Shown: positions 35,274-43,060 of the stretch, in pieces
Layout: each line of letters opens with the position of its first letter
How positions within the stretch are numbered: position 1 is the first letter of the stretch
Assembly: GCA_040755415.1 (NCBI GenBank)
Contig: JBFMAZ010000043.1
Span: 3,674 to 67,673, forward strand
DNA from: QYQD01 sp040755415
Lineage (GTDB): Bacteria > Desulfobacterota > QYQD01
Reading direction: 5' to 3'
DNA length: 64,000 bases
Made by a program: the position numbers and the translations under genes
Notes under the pieces: model-generated
Databases searched by the model: none
Told to the model about the DNA's origin: nothing
What the model saw: only the letters and a program-made list of their open reading frames with translations

Positions 35274-35492
35274 TTAATGACAGGTGCTGCAGGATTTGCT
35301 GGAGCAGGCTGTACAGCTACTTGAGCTGGCTGTGCTGGTAAATTTGGCGCCGCTTTTAAAGGCACAGGCAGACATCAATCTTTCCAGATGGGTTCCATGA
35401 CATTTGGGACAATCGATGGCCTCTGATTTACTGAGCACCAAAGCCTCAAAGTCTTTTCCACAGTCCAGGCAGTGAAATTCAAATATAGGCAT
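35274..35492 (-). CDS. FmdB-family zinc ribbon protein
   Basis: 72 residues behind AAGGAGGATTAAGGG. The N-terminus MPIFEFHCLDCGKDFEAL and IDCPKCHG form the CxxC...CxxC zinc ribbon of the FmdB/CxxC_CXXC_SSSS family, and the tail is Ser/Cys-rich (SSSSCTACSSKSCSTCH). It is thought to be a small regulatory protein; function unproven. Confidence 0.93.
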   Translation of the reverse strand: MPIFEFHCLDCGKDFEALVLSKSEAIDCPKCHGTHLERLMSACAFKSGAKFTSTASSSSCTACSSKSCSTCH

Positions 35493-35520
35493 CCCTTAAT
35501 CCTCCTTAAGGTTATTAAGC

Positions 35521-36474
35521 TTAGCTTGTCTGCAATTCTTCCAGTATGGCCGCAGCCAGCAGCGGCACCATAATCTCGTGGTGTCCGACCAGACAATAAC
35601 CCCGGCCACCTTCCCCTGTGGGCCGGGAAACCACATTAGTCATAGGCCGGTAATGCCGGATAAAGTCCATATTCACGGTCGTAAACTGTTTCACCTCATG
35701 GCCGAGATTCCGAACCACACTGATGGCCTTTAAGAAGACCTCCGGCAGGATTACCGCTGAACCGATATTAAAATATACTCCTCCTTCCAGCATAGCTACC
35801 AGGCTGCAAAAGAGCCTGAAGTCCTCCAGGCTGGTATTACCTATAGCTGCGCCATCGGCCTTCGGATGCATATGTATAATATCAGTACCTACAGCTACGT
35901 GAACGGTAAGCGGGATATCCAGCCTGGCCGCTGTGGCCAGCAAGCTCAGGTGAACGTTAGGTAAGCCGCCTTCCAGTATCTTTTTACCCACTGCTTCACC
36001 AAGCCCTAAGCCTTCCCGTGCCCCCCAGATTATAGCCTCATTAAGAAATACGGCCGTTTCCTCAGCCATGCCAAAATCGCCGCCGCCCAGCACCGCAGCC
36101 ACATCCTCGGAGGTCTGACCTACCATGGCTATTTCTGTGTCGTGGATAACACAGGCCCCGTTTACGGCCAGACCGGAAACAACGCCCTTTTCCATAAGGG
36201 TAATCAGGACGGGATTCAAGCCCACCTTGATAACATGGGCACCCATCCCGACCAGGACCGGCCTGCCACTACGAACGGTCTCAGCCACCCTTTTTACAAT
36301 GGCCCGTAAGTCACTGCCGGCTAGGATATCAGGCAGTGCCTGAAAAAACTCAGAGAACCGGGCCCCGGGCCGGATAGCGTGGCCAAAACGTTCCCAGGAG
36401 ACCTTACTCTCTCTTTCTTTGAGACTATAGGTCTTGATTTTTCCAGTGTCAATCGGCCTAATTTTTTGTTTCAC
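35521..36474 (-). CDS. Deoxyhypusine-synthase-like conserved protein
   Basis: 317 residues from a GTG behind AAGGT. Segments RPVLVGMGAHVIKVGLNPV, VSGLAVNGACVIHDTEIAMVG and TDIIHMHPKADG suggest an NAD-binding Rossmann-like fold related to deoxyhypusine synthase; I recall near relatives in Geobacter as conserved hypotheticals. The catalytic Lys context of true deoxyhypusine synthase is not obvious, and bacteria lack eIF5A, so another substrate is likely. Transcribed with gmhA upstream (38 bases) and probably the FmdB gene downstream. Confidence 0.65.
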   Translation of the reverse strand: MKQKIRPIDTGKIKTYSLKERESKVSWERFGHAIRPGARFSEFFQALPDILAGSDLRAIVKRVAETVRSGRPVLVGMGAHVIKVGLNPVLITLMEKGVVSGLAVNGACVIHDTEIAMVGQTSEDVAAVLGGGDFGMAEETAVFLNEAIIWGAREGLGLGEAVGKKILEGGLPNVHLSLLATAARLDIPLTVHVAVGTDIIHMHPKADGAAIGNTSLEDFRLFCSLVAMLEGGVYFNIGSAVILPEVFLKAISVVRNLGHEVKQFTTVNMDFIRHYRPMTNVVSRPTGEGGRGYCLVGHHEIMVPLLAAAILEELQTS

Positions 36475-36512
36475 ACCTTAAGCCCGGCCTGATGTAGAGA
36501 TGGAATGTTAAA

Positions 36513-37094
36513 TTACACAGATGAACGTTGGAAAAGAATATAATCCACCAGTTCACAGAGAATGTGCCCAAACAGACCATGCGCCTCCTGCACGCGCGGC
36601 ACCCGGTCAGAAGAGACGACAAATGCCAGGTCAGCCACCCTGGCTATCCTGCCGCCGTCCTTCCCGGCCAGGGCTACGGTTTTAATCCCCATCTCTCTGG
36701 ACACCTCAAGCCCCTTGACCACGTTGGGCGAATTGCCGCTGGTGCTGATACCCAGGGCAATATCTCCCTGGCGGCCGAGGGCTTTTATCTGCTTAGTAAA
36801 AACTTCGCTATAGTCATAATCGTTACTGATACTGGTCAAAATCGAAGTGTCAGTGGTTAAGGCTAAGGCAGGCAGGGGCGGCCTTTCGATCATAAAGCGG
36901 TTGACAAACTCTGCAGCTATATGCTGGGCATCAGCCGCACTGCCGCCATTGCCGAAGATAAGCAGTTTCCCGCCGCGGCCAAAGGACTCGGCCACCCACG
37001 CAGCCAATTCTTTAATTCGATCGGCATGGTCCAGGATAAATTTTTCCTTTATTCTCAGGGAATCCCGTAAACTACGGTGGATAATATGATCCAT
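36513..37094 (-). CDS. gmhA: Phosphoheptose isomerase (sedoheptulose 7-phosphate isomerase)
   Basis: 193 residues; ATG behind GAGGGTAGAAT. SIS fold: LLIFGNGGSAADAQHIAAEFVNRF, LTTDTSILTSISNDY, ALGISTSGNSPNV and VQEAHGLFGHILCELVD. It makes D-glycero-D-manno-heptose 7-phosphate for the LPS inner core. With lpxC at 41605 it shows a lipopolysaccharide-bearing cell. Confidence 0.96.
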   Translation of the reverse strand: MDHIIHRSLRDSLRIKEKFILDHADRIKELAAWVAESFGRGGKLLIFGNGGSAADAQHIAAEFVNRFMIERPPLPALALTTDTSILTSISNDYDYSEVFTKQIKALGRQGDIALGISTSGNSPNVVKGLEVSREMGIKTVALAGKDGGRIARVADLAFVVSSDRVPRVQEAHGLFGHILCELVDYILFQRSSV

Positions 37095-37223
37095 ATTCTA
37101 CCCTCTGCAAAGCGGGATCAAGATAATATTTTTATCTATGCCTGTCAACGTTAATGTCCTGATTTCCAAGCAAAATGGCCTACATACTTTGGCCGCCCTT
37201 CTTATTGTAGTCCACTACTTTTA

Positions 37224-37262
37224 ATAATGAACCACCTGGCAGCAAGCTACAGGGAATTATCA
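37224..37262. repeat. Dispersed repeat copy (TGAACCACCTGGCAGCAAGCT type)
   Basis: TAATGAACCACCTGGCAGCA, then AGCTACAGGGAATTATC. Parallel to the copy at 28993 and related to those at 23945 and 63120. Confidence 0.5.
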
Positions 37263-37277
37263 AGTTAAATGTGCTGA

Positions 37278-37479
37278 CCTATGAGGCTCTTGCAAAACTC
37301 AGGAAAACCGTCACCCCGCGAAACCTGTCCCCAACACCTCCCCGATCATGGTCGAGGACAGGGATCGGGGAGCGGGGGTCCAGAATCTATTGAAAACACT
37401 GGATTCCCGCGCCTGCCCCGGACCACGATCCGGGGTTCGCGGGAATGATGCCAGGAGACTTTTACAAGAGGCTCCTATG
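37278..37479. mobile_element. MITE-like element of about 200 bp with terminal inverted repeats
   Basis: The ends are GGCTCTTGCAAAACTC on the left and, read inward from the right, GCCTCTTGTAAAAGTC, about 12 of the inner 15 bases identical. Inside are GC-rich palindromic blocks (CACCCCGCGAA, GATCGGGGAGCGGGGGTCCAG, then CTGGATTCCCGCG and GGTTCGCGGGAATGATG). There is no reading frame for a transposase, so it would be non-autonomous. It lies upstream of hup and could carry regulatory sites. Confidence 0.6.
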
Positions 37480-37688
37480 ACTGTAAAAAATAAAAAAATT
37501 ATCTTGCTGTTTTTTTATTGAAATCCTAATGTAGATGTGATATTTGTCCCAGCAATCTTTGTTTAGGCAGATGCAGGCTGCTTTTTTGTAAGTACCCCGG
37601 CTTAAAGTAAGGACACGCGAGGCTATCAAGATTAGCAGGCTAACCACACAAAACTAAAACTAAACTAATAATCAAGGGGGGAACAATT

Positions 37689-37961
37689 ATGACCAAAGCG
37701 GAATTAGTTACGAAAGTAGCCGAAGAAGCGGGGATAAAAAAGGTAGAAGCAGAAAAGGCTATTAATACTCTTCTCGGCGCTGTTAAAGAAGTCCTCAAAA
37801 AAGAAGGTAGAATGGCGCTTACTGGTTTCGGCACCTTTACTGTCTCCAAACGCAAGGCCAGAACAGGGCGCAATCCTCAAACCGGCCAGCCGATCAAGAT
37901 TAAGGCAGCCAAGGCAGTCAAGTTCAGACCCGGTAAAGATTTAAAAAACTATATTAAGTAA
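37689..37961 (+). CDS. hup: DNA-binding protein HU
   Basis: 90 residues, ATG behind AAGGGGGGAACAATT. Complete HU/IHF fold: MTKAELVTKVAEEAGIKK, then MALTGFGTFTVSKRKARTGRNP with the DNA-intercalating arm (RNPQTGQPIKIKAAK). A nucleoid protein. It is single, with a strong terminator behind it. The near 600-base upstream gap holds the MITE-like element and a dispersed repeat. Confidence 0.97.
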   Translation: MTKAELVTKVAEEAGIKKVEAEKAINTLLGAVKEVLKKEGRMALTGFGTFTVSKRKARTGRNPQTGQPIKIKAAKAVKFRPGKDLKNYIK

Positions 37962-37993
37962 TACCGTCCCTTAAATATCATATCCCAGCACCC

Positions 37994-38030
37994 AAAAAGG
38001 CTGTCCACCTCAGGTGGACAGCCTTTTTTC
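37994..38030 (+). terminator. Rho-independent terminator of hup
   Basis: AAAAAGGCTGTCCACCT, tetraloop-like centre CAGG, GTGGACAGCC, then TTTTTTC. A near-perfect stem 32 bases after the HU stop codon. Confidence 0.93.
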
Positions 38031-38035
38031 TTGTC

Positions 38036-38064
38036 TTGACAATAGAGGATAAGCACAATAAATA
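38036..38064 (+). promoter_or_regulatory. Candidate promoter of the rnc operon
   Basis: A perfect TTGACA at 38036, 17-base spacer, weak TAAATA at 38059, and the start codon 13 bases after. The promoter is therefore close to a leaderless position; support is moderate. Confidence 0.35.
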
Positions 38065-38076
38065 TGCTAATCCGGT

Positions 38077-38790
38077 ATGGAAACGACCAGAGAAAAAGAA
38101 CTACACAGCCTTGAAAGGCGCATTTCCTATACCTTTAAAAACAAGCGGCTTCTGAATCAGGCCCTTATGCATCGCTCATACAGCCATGAACAGGCCTTAA
38201 AACCAGCAAATAACGAATGCCTTGAATTTCTGGGGGACGCCGTACTGGGGTTGGCTGTCGGTCATCTCCTTTTTGATAAATATCCGGATTACGAAGAAGG
38301 CACTCTGTCCCAGTTAAAGGCCAACATGGTCAGTGAAAACAGCCTATCCCAATTGGCCAGGAAATTAAACCTGGGGAGGTTTCTGCTACTGGGCAAAGGT
38401 GAAGAATTATCCGGAGGTCGCACCAAAAATTCCATATTGGCTGATACCTATGAGGCGCTCCTGGCTGCCGTCTATCTTGACGGCGGACTGGAACCAGTAC
38501 ACAATCTGGTAAAAAAACATTTTCTGCCGCTCCTCCCTGCGTCCATCAGCAAAAGATCGCTGCTGGATTTTAAGAGCCAGTTGCAAGAATACACGCAGGA
38601 GGAATTCAAGGCGATACCGGAGTATGTTATATTGAAGGAAGCAGGGCCCGAGCATCAGAAAAGATTTACCATAGGTGTTAAACTCAACGGGAAAATATTG
38701 GCCCGTGGGATGGGCAAAAATAAGAAAGCGGCTGAACAGAGAGCCGCCCGGAATGCCCTGAAAAGACTTGCAGCCGTCAAAATTAAATGA
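38077..38790 (+). CDS. rnc: Ribonuclease III
   Basis: 237 residues. Catalytic motif NECLEFLGDAVLGLAVGHLL with the conserved acidic residues, the second site DTYEALLAAVYLD, and a C-terminal double-stranded RNA-binding domain (FKSQLQEYTQ, AEQRAARNALKRL). It processes rRNA precursors and structured mRNA. It overlaps the radical SAM gene by 4 bases (ATGA). In this neighbourhood era follows, the classical rnc-era linkage with one gene inserted. Confidence 0.97.
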   Translation: METTREKELHSLERRISYTFKNKRLLNQALMHRSYSHEQALKPANNECLEFLGDAVLGLAVGHLLFDKYPDYEEGTLSQLKANMVSENSLSQLARKLNLGRFLLLGKGEELSGGRTKNSILADTYEALLAAVYLDGGLEPVHNLVKKHFLPLLPASISKRSLLDFKSQLQEYTQEEFKAIPEYVILKEAGPEHQKRFTIGVKLNGKILARGMGKNKKAAEQRAARNALKRLAAVKIK

Positions 38791-39800
38791 ATCCGTATAT
38801 CATACCCATCTTCATCTCCCACCAGGGATGCCCTCAAAGATGCATATTCTGTAACCAGCCCAATATAACCGGCCAGGATATCTCACCCATAACGGCAAAA
38901 TGGGTAACATCCACTATTGAAGAAGGGCTGGGCAGAAAAAGAAGGGCGCAAAGGACAGAGACCCAGGTAGCCTTCTACGGCGGGACATTCACCGGCCTTG
39001 ATACCGGCCTTCAAGAAGAAATCCTCTCTGTGGTGCTGCCTTTCTGGGAAGAAAAGAAAGTCCATTCTGTTCGCCTCTCCACAAGACCTGATTATATCAA
39101 TACAGAAGAGATCACACTGCTCAGAAAATACCCGGTAAAGACTGTGGAACTGGGCATCCAATCTATGAATGACGCCGTCCTGGCCAGGGCGCAACGCGGA
39201 CACACCTCTCGGGACAATCTGCGGGCCGTCCGGATGCTTAAAGAGGCCGGATTCCAGGTAGGGGCGCAGATTATGATCGGTCTGCCCGGCGAAGACCGTG
39301 GAGAAATCCTTGACACCCTCGAACCGCTCTTTGCTCATAAGCCGGACTTCATGCGTGTCTACCCTACCCTGGTCTTAAAGGGGACGGTCTTAGCCGGTCT
39401 TTACCAAAAAGGAGAATACCATCCGCTTACGCTCGAGGAAGCTGTGGAGATATGCCGGGATATATCCATTCTCGGCCGGGAAAGGGGCATTGCCGTCATC
39501 CGTATGGGTCTCCAGGCAGATGCCGGTCTGGAGAAGAACCTTATCGCCGGTCCTTATCACCCGGCATTCGGTCAGATAGTCAAGGCTGAAGTCTTTAAAA
39601 ATGACTTGATGAAAAAATTAGCGTCTTTTCGCGGTTCAGATGAGGTCAAGATATGGATCGCTCCGCCTGCCCTTCCCTTGCTGACCGGCTTTAAAAAACG
39701 CGTCCTTGACGACCTGCAGAAAAAGAGCAATATACGATCGTTGAAGGTATTTACCGATCATAGCCTTGGCCGGGGAGATTTCCGTGTCACACGAGGTTAA
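38787..39800 (+). CDS. Elp3/YhcC-like radical SAM protein
   Basis: 337 residues. The N-terminus IIPIFISHQGCPQRCIFCNQ has CxxxCxxC, followed by VAFYGGTFTGLD, STRPDYI, VELGIQSM and GAQIMIGLPGED, which are hallmarks of the Elp3-like radical SAM branch related to the oxygen-independent coproporphyrinogen oxidase set. Homologues lie beside rnc in several anaerobes. It overlaps rnc at its start and era at its end, indicating one operon. Activity unknown, tRNA modification possible. Confidence 0.9.
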   Translation: MNPYIIPIFISHQGCPQRCIFCNQPNITGQDISPITAKWVTSTIEEGLGRKRRAQRTETQVAFYGGTFTGLDTGLQEEILSVVLPFWEEKKVHSVRLSTRPDYINTEEITLLRKYPVKTVELGIQSMNDAVLARAQRGHTSRDNLRAVRMLKEAGFQVGAQIMIGLPGEDRGEILDTLEPLFAHKPDFMRVYPTLVLKGTVLAGLYQKGEYHPLTLEEAVEICRDISILGRERGIAVIRMGLQADAGLEKNLIAGPYHPAFGQIVKAEVFKNDLMKKLASFRGSDEVKIWIAPPALPLLTGFKKRVLDDLQKKSNIRSLKVFTDHSLGRGDFRVTRG

Positions 39801-40686
39801 AGATTTCAAGTCTGGATATGTAGCTATTATTGGCGCTCCCAATGTGGGTAAATCCACGCTCCTTAACCGGTTTTTAGGGCAAAAGACGGCTATAGTCTCT
39901 CCCCGCCCCCAGACGACACGGAACAGAATATCAGGAATCCTGACCCAACCGGGCTATCAACTTATTTTTCTGGATACACCGGGTATCCACAAGGCCAAAA
40001 ATGTCCTGGGAGAATTCATGGTGAAGGCTGCCGTAGATACCTTGCGCGAGGTTGACGTGGTCCTCCTGACCGTAGATGCCAGACTCCATCCGTCCGGTAA
40101 CGATACTGCCCTGGTTATCGAAAAGCTGCATAATGTCCCCACCCCCGTCATCCTGGCTATTAACAAGATAGACCTGATAAGAAAGGAAACCCTTTTACCA
40201 TTAATTGCAGAGTACAAAGATGCTTACGACTTCAAGGCCATCGTCCCTATATCTGCCTTGACCGGCGAGGGAGTGGATGCCTTACTGGCCGACATCCTTA
40301 GCCATATACCGGCCGGAGTCCCTTATTATCCACCAGACATGATCACCGATCAGCCGGAACGGTTCATTGCCGCTGAGATTATCCGCGAAAAAATATTTCA
40401 TTTAACCGGCCAGGAAATTCCCTATGCCACGGCAGTAATTATTGACGAATTTAAGGAAAATACCGAAAAACAAATTATATCCATCTCCGCTACAATTTAT
40501 GTAGAGAAGGATTCGCAGAAAGGTATCGTGATCGGGAAAGGCGGCAACCTGCTTAGGAAGATTGGTGAGGCCGCCCGCAAGGAGATAGAGGTCATGGCCG
40601 GCACAAAGGTCTTCCTCAGGCTGTGGGTCAAGGTACGCAAGGGCTGGGTGAAAAGCCCGGAGATCATGAAACAGCTAGGGTACTAA
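39784..40686 (+). CDS. era: GTPase Era
   Basis: 300 residues if the GTG at 39784 behind GGGGAGATTTCC is used; a TTG 18 bases earlier is also in frame. Both overlap the previous gene. G motifs: VAIIGAPNVGKSTLLNRFLG, LDTPGIHK, INKIDLI and VPISALTGEGVD. The C-terminal KH domain ends WVKVRKGWVKSPE. It binds 16S rRNA and helps 30S maturation. The stop TAA shares its last A with the ATG of mobA. Confidence 0.97.
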   Translation: MSHEVKDFKSGYVAIIGAPNVGKSTLLNRFLGQKTAIVSPRPQTTRNRISGILTQPGYQLIFLDTPGIHKAKNVLGEFMVKAAVDTLREVDVVLLTVDARLHPSGNDTALVIEKLHNVPTPVILAINKIDLIRKETLLPLIAEYKDAYDFKAIVPISALTGEGVDALLADILSHIPAGVPYYPPDMITDQPERFIAAEIIREKIFHLTGQEIPYATAVIIDEFKENTEKQIISISATIYVEKDSQKGIVIGKGGNLLRKIGEAARKEIEVMAGTKVFLRLWVKVRKGWVKSPEIMKQLGY

Positions 40687-41270
40687 TGGCTATAAAAATG
40701 ACTGCTATAATACTGGCTGGCGGGAAAAGTGAGCGGATGAAAGAAAACAAGGCCCTGCTGGCGCTGGAAGGCAAGCCCATTATAGACCACATCTGTGAGG
40801 TTCTGAAAGATATATTCGATGAGTTAATCGTGGTAACCAACCAACCATACGATTATTCCTTTCTAGGCATTAAGGTAGTAACCGACCTCATAAAAGGAAA
40901 AGGCCCATTGGGCGGACTTTATACCGGTCTTTTTTATGCCACCTCATCCCATGCCTTTGTTGTAGCCTGTGACATGCCCTTTTTGAAGGAAGAGGTCATT
41001 GATTACATCCTGAAGCAGGCAGAGCCAAACCGGGATGTTATTGTACCGCGTATCTCCGGTGGTTATGAGCCACTCCATGCCGTCTATGCCCGAAGATGTC
41101 TTGATTACATCCATGAAGACCTTGCCGCCAACAAGCTTAAGATTACCGGTTTTTATAACCGGATTAGGATAAAAACCATAACCGGGGCGGAATTATCGAA
41201 AATCGATCCAGAGATGCGTTCCTGGGTCAATATTAATACACCCGAAGATTTGGAAAAGGCACGGTTATAG
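40686..41270 (+). CDS. mobA: Molybdenum cofactor guanylyltransferase
   Basis: 194 residues beginning at the ATG that overlaps the era stop. AIILAGGKSERMKENKALLALEGKPII is the nucleotide-binding start, followed by GPLGGLYTGL and VVACDMPFL. It adds GMP to molybdopterin to form MGD for enzymes such as formate dehydrogenase. In a translation-coupled position after era. Confidence 0.93.
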   Translation: MAIKMTAIILAGGKSERMKENKALLALEGKPIIDHICEVLKDIFDELIVVTNQPYDYSFLGIKVVTDLIKGKGPLGGLYTGLFYATSSHAFVVACDMPFLKEEVIDYILKQAEPNRDVIVPRISGGYEPLHAVYARRCLDYIHEDLAANKLKITGFYNRIRIKTITGAELSKIDPEMRSWVNINTPEDLEKARL

Positions 41271-41604
41271 CCACAAAGACACTAAGACACAAAGTTAAAA
41301 AATTCGAAATTCGAAATTCGAATTTCGAATTTCGAAATTAATCCGATTTAGTGTCTTGGTGGCTTAGTGGCTGGATGGTTATGATTGTTATAAAAAGCAC
41401 ATATTCCGCAAACCTGTCGTGTCCTTTTTGACACATACAGCCGTAAATAGGAGAACAGTTTTACGGAAGTCACAGAAAAAATACCCGGAAGCTATCAAAT
41501 AACAAGTTGAAATAGCTACAAATAATTACCAAAGGCGGTCTTAACCAAAATAGGCACAAGTATTGCATATACACCAAGTAACTTTTTATTAGAAAGGGAT
41601 TATC
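41271..41604. repeat. Gap of 334 bp: inverted word repeat, then lpxC promoter region
   Basis: AGCCACAAAGACACTAAGAC at about 41270 and TTTAGTGTCTTGGTGGCTTA at about 41347 form an imperfect inverted pair, with AAATTCGAAATTCGAATTTCG in between. The rest contains the sigma-54-like promoter at 41552. Confidence 0.6.
41552..41567 (+). promoter_or_regulatory. Sigma-54-type (RpoN) promoter sequence before lpxC
   Basis: AGGCACAAGTATTGCA matches the consensus TGGCACRnnnnTTGCW in all but the first base, with the -24 GG and -12 GC exactly 10 bases apart. It lies 37 bases before the lpxC start codon and in the right direction. No nearby enhancer-binding protein is seen. Confidence 0.55.
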
Positions 41605-42531
41605 TTGTCACCTTATCAGCATACCATAACCCAGGAAGTACGATGTTCAGGAATAGGCCTGCATAGCGGATTACTGGTTAATCTAACTATTAAGCCCGCT
41701 TCAGCTAACACCAGAATTATCTTTAGAAGGACCGATCTGCCGGGTAAGCCGTCAATTCCCGCCCATTACAAATATATAACAGACACGACCCTGGCCACTA
41801 CCCTGGGCGTGGGAGATGCCAGCGTGGCTACTGTGGAGCATCTCATGGCGGCCTTTATGGGTATGGCAATAGATAATGCGCTCGTTGAGATAGACGGTCC
41901 GGAGGTTCCCAGCCTGGACGGAAGCGCCGCACCATTTGTCCTTATGCTGAATAAGGCCAGGCCAGTCAAACAAAGAGAAAAAAGGGCTTATATCAGGATA
42001 CTCGAACCTATTCAGGTGCGTTGCGAAGACAAGACTCTATCAATATATCCGGATAATTCCCTGAAGATCACATACAGTATTGATTTTAATCACCCCCTGA
42101 TACAGCAGCAATCCTATAGCATGACCTTCTCAGAAGAGACTTTTTGCCAGGAAATTGCAAATGCCCGGACTTTCGGCTTCCTGTATGAAGTCCAAAATCT
42201 CAAGGAAAATGGCTTTGCGTTAGGAGGCTCTCTTGATAATGCTATCGTCATGGACGACTCTTCTATTCTCAATGAAGGTGGCCTGAGATTTGAAAACGAG
42301 TTTGTCCGTCATAAGATACTGGACTTACTCGGAGATATAGCGCTCCTGGGTAAGCCGGTTCTGGGGCACATTGTAGTCCATAAATCCGGGCATACACTAC
42401 ACCACCGCCTGCTTCAGAAAATAGGCGTTCAAACGGAACGCTGGGTTGAGTGTGCAGGGTCATTAGGGCAACACAACCCACAAGCCGGTGTGGGGTATGC
42501 CAATGTAGTTATCCCTACCGCCCCATTTTAG
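41605..42531 (+). CDS. lpxC: UDP-3-O-acyl-N-acetylglucosamine deacetylase
   Basis: 308 residues from a TTG behind AAAGGGATTATC. First committed step of lipid A synthesis. Zinc ligands: His in VEHLMAAFMG, His and Asp in RHKILDLLGDIAL; catalytic HKSGHTLHH; substrate part IDGPEVPSLDGSAAPF. Length as expected. It is upstream of hisI by 151 bases and may be driven by the sigma-54-like element. Confidence 0.97.
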   Translation: MSPYQHTITQEVRCSGIGLHSGLLVNLTIKPASANTRIIFRRTDLPGKPSIPAHYKYITDTTLATTLGVGDASVATVEHLMAAFMGMAIDNALVEIDGPEVPSLDGSAAPFVLMLNKARPVKQREKRAYIRILEPIQVRCEDKTLSIYPDNSLKITYSIDFNHPLIQQQSYSMTFSEETFCQEIANARTFGFLYEVQNLKENGFALGGSLDNAIVMDDSSILNEGGLRFENEFVRHKILDLLGDIALLGKPVLGHIVVHKSGHTLHHRLLQKIGVQTERWVECAGSLGQHNPQAGVGYANVVIPTAPF

Positions 42532-42682
42532 TCTGTCCGACTAACCAATCACTCTCCGTCAATCATTGGGTCAGGTAACAACCCTACGGATATGCATGCG
42601 CCTATTACCGGCCAGTTTTTGGTTGACAATCGCCCGGTTACATTTTAATTAGTGGCCAGTGCAAAAATAGAAAGGTAAGAAC

Positions 42683-43060
42683 GTGGTTAAGCTAAATTTT
42701 GTTAAGGGAAATGGATTATTACCCGCTATTGCCCAGGATTACAAGACGGGCGAGGTTCTGATGCTTGCCTACATGAATGAAGAGGCCTGGCAAAAAACCC
42801 TGGAGACCGGAAGGGTTCATTACTTCAGCCGCACCCGTCAGGAGCTGTGGCTTAAGGGTAAAAGCTCCGGTCATGTCCAGGTAGTAAAAGAAATCTACGT
42901 TGACTGTGACGAGGATACCATATTGGTCAAGGTGGATCAGCAGGGTGGCGCAGCCTGCCACACCGGGTATAGAAGCTGTTTCTATAGAAAGGTGGAAGAC
43001 AAGGAATTGAAGATAACAGGAGACAAGGTATTTGATCCCAAGGAGGTTTATAAGTCTTGA
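42683..43060 (+). CDS. hisI: Phosphoribosyl-AMP cyclohydrolase
   Basis: 125 residues from a GTG, mono-functional (no HisE part). Opens the adenine ring in histidine synthesis. Motifs: AYMNEEAWQKTLETGRVHYFSRTR, LWLKGKSSGHVQ, the metal site DCDEDTILVKVDQQGGAACHTGYRSCFYR. Its stop (TGA) overlaps the TTG of hisG by 4 bases. Confidence 0.97.
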   Translation: MVKLNFVKGNGLLPAIAQDYKTGEVLMLAYMNEEAWQKTLETGRVHYFSRTRQELWLKGKSSGHVQVVKEIYVDCDEDTILVKVDQQGGAACHTGYRSCFYRKVEDKELKITGDKVFDPKEVYKS

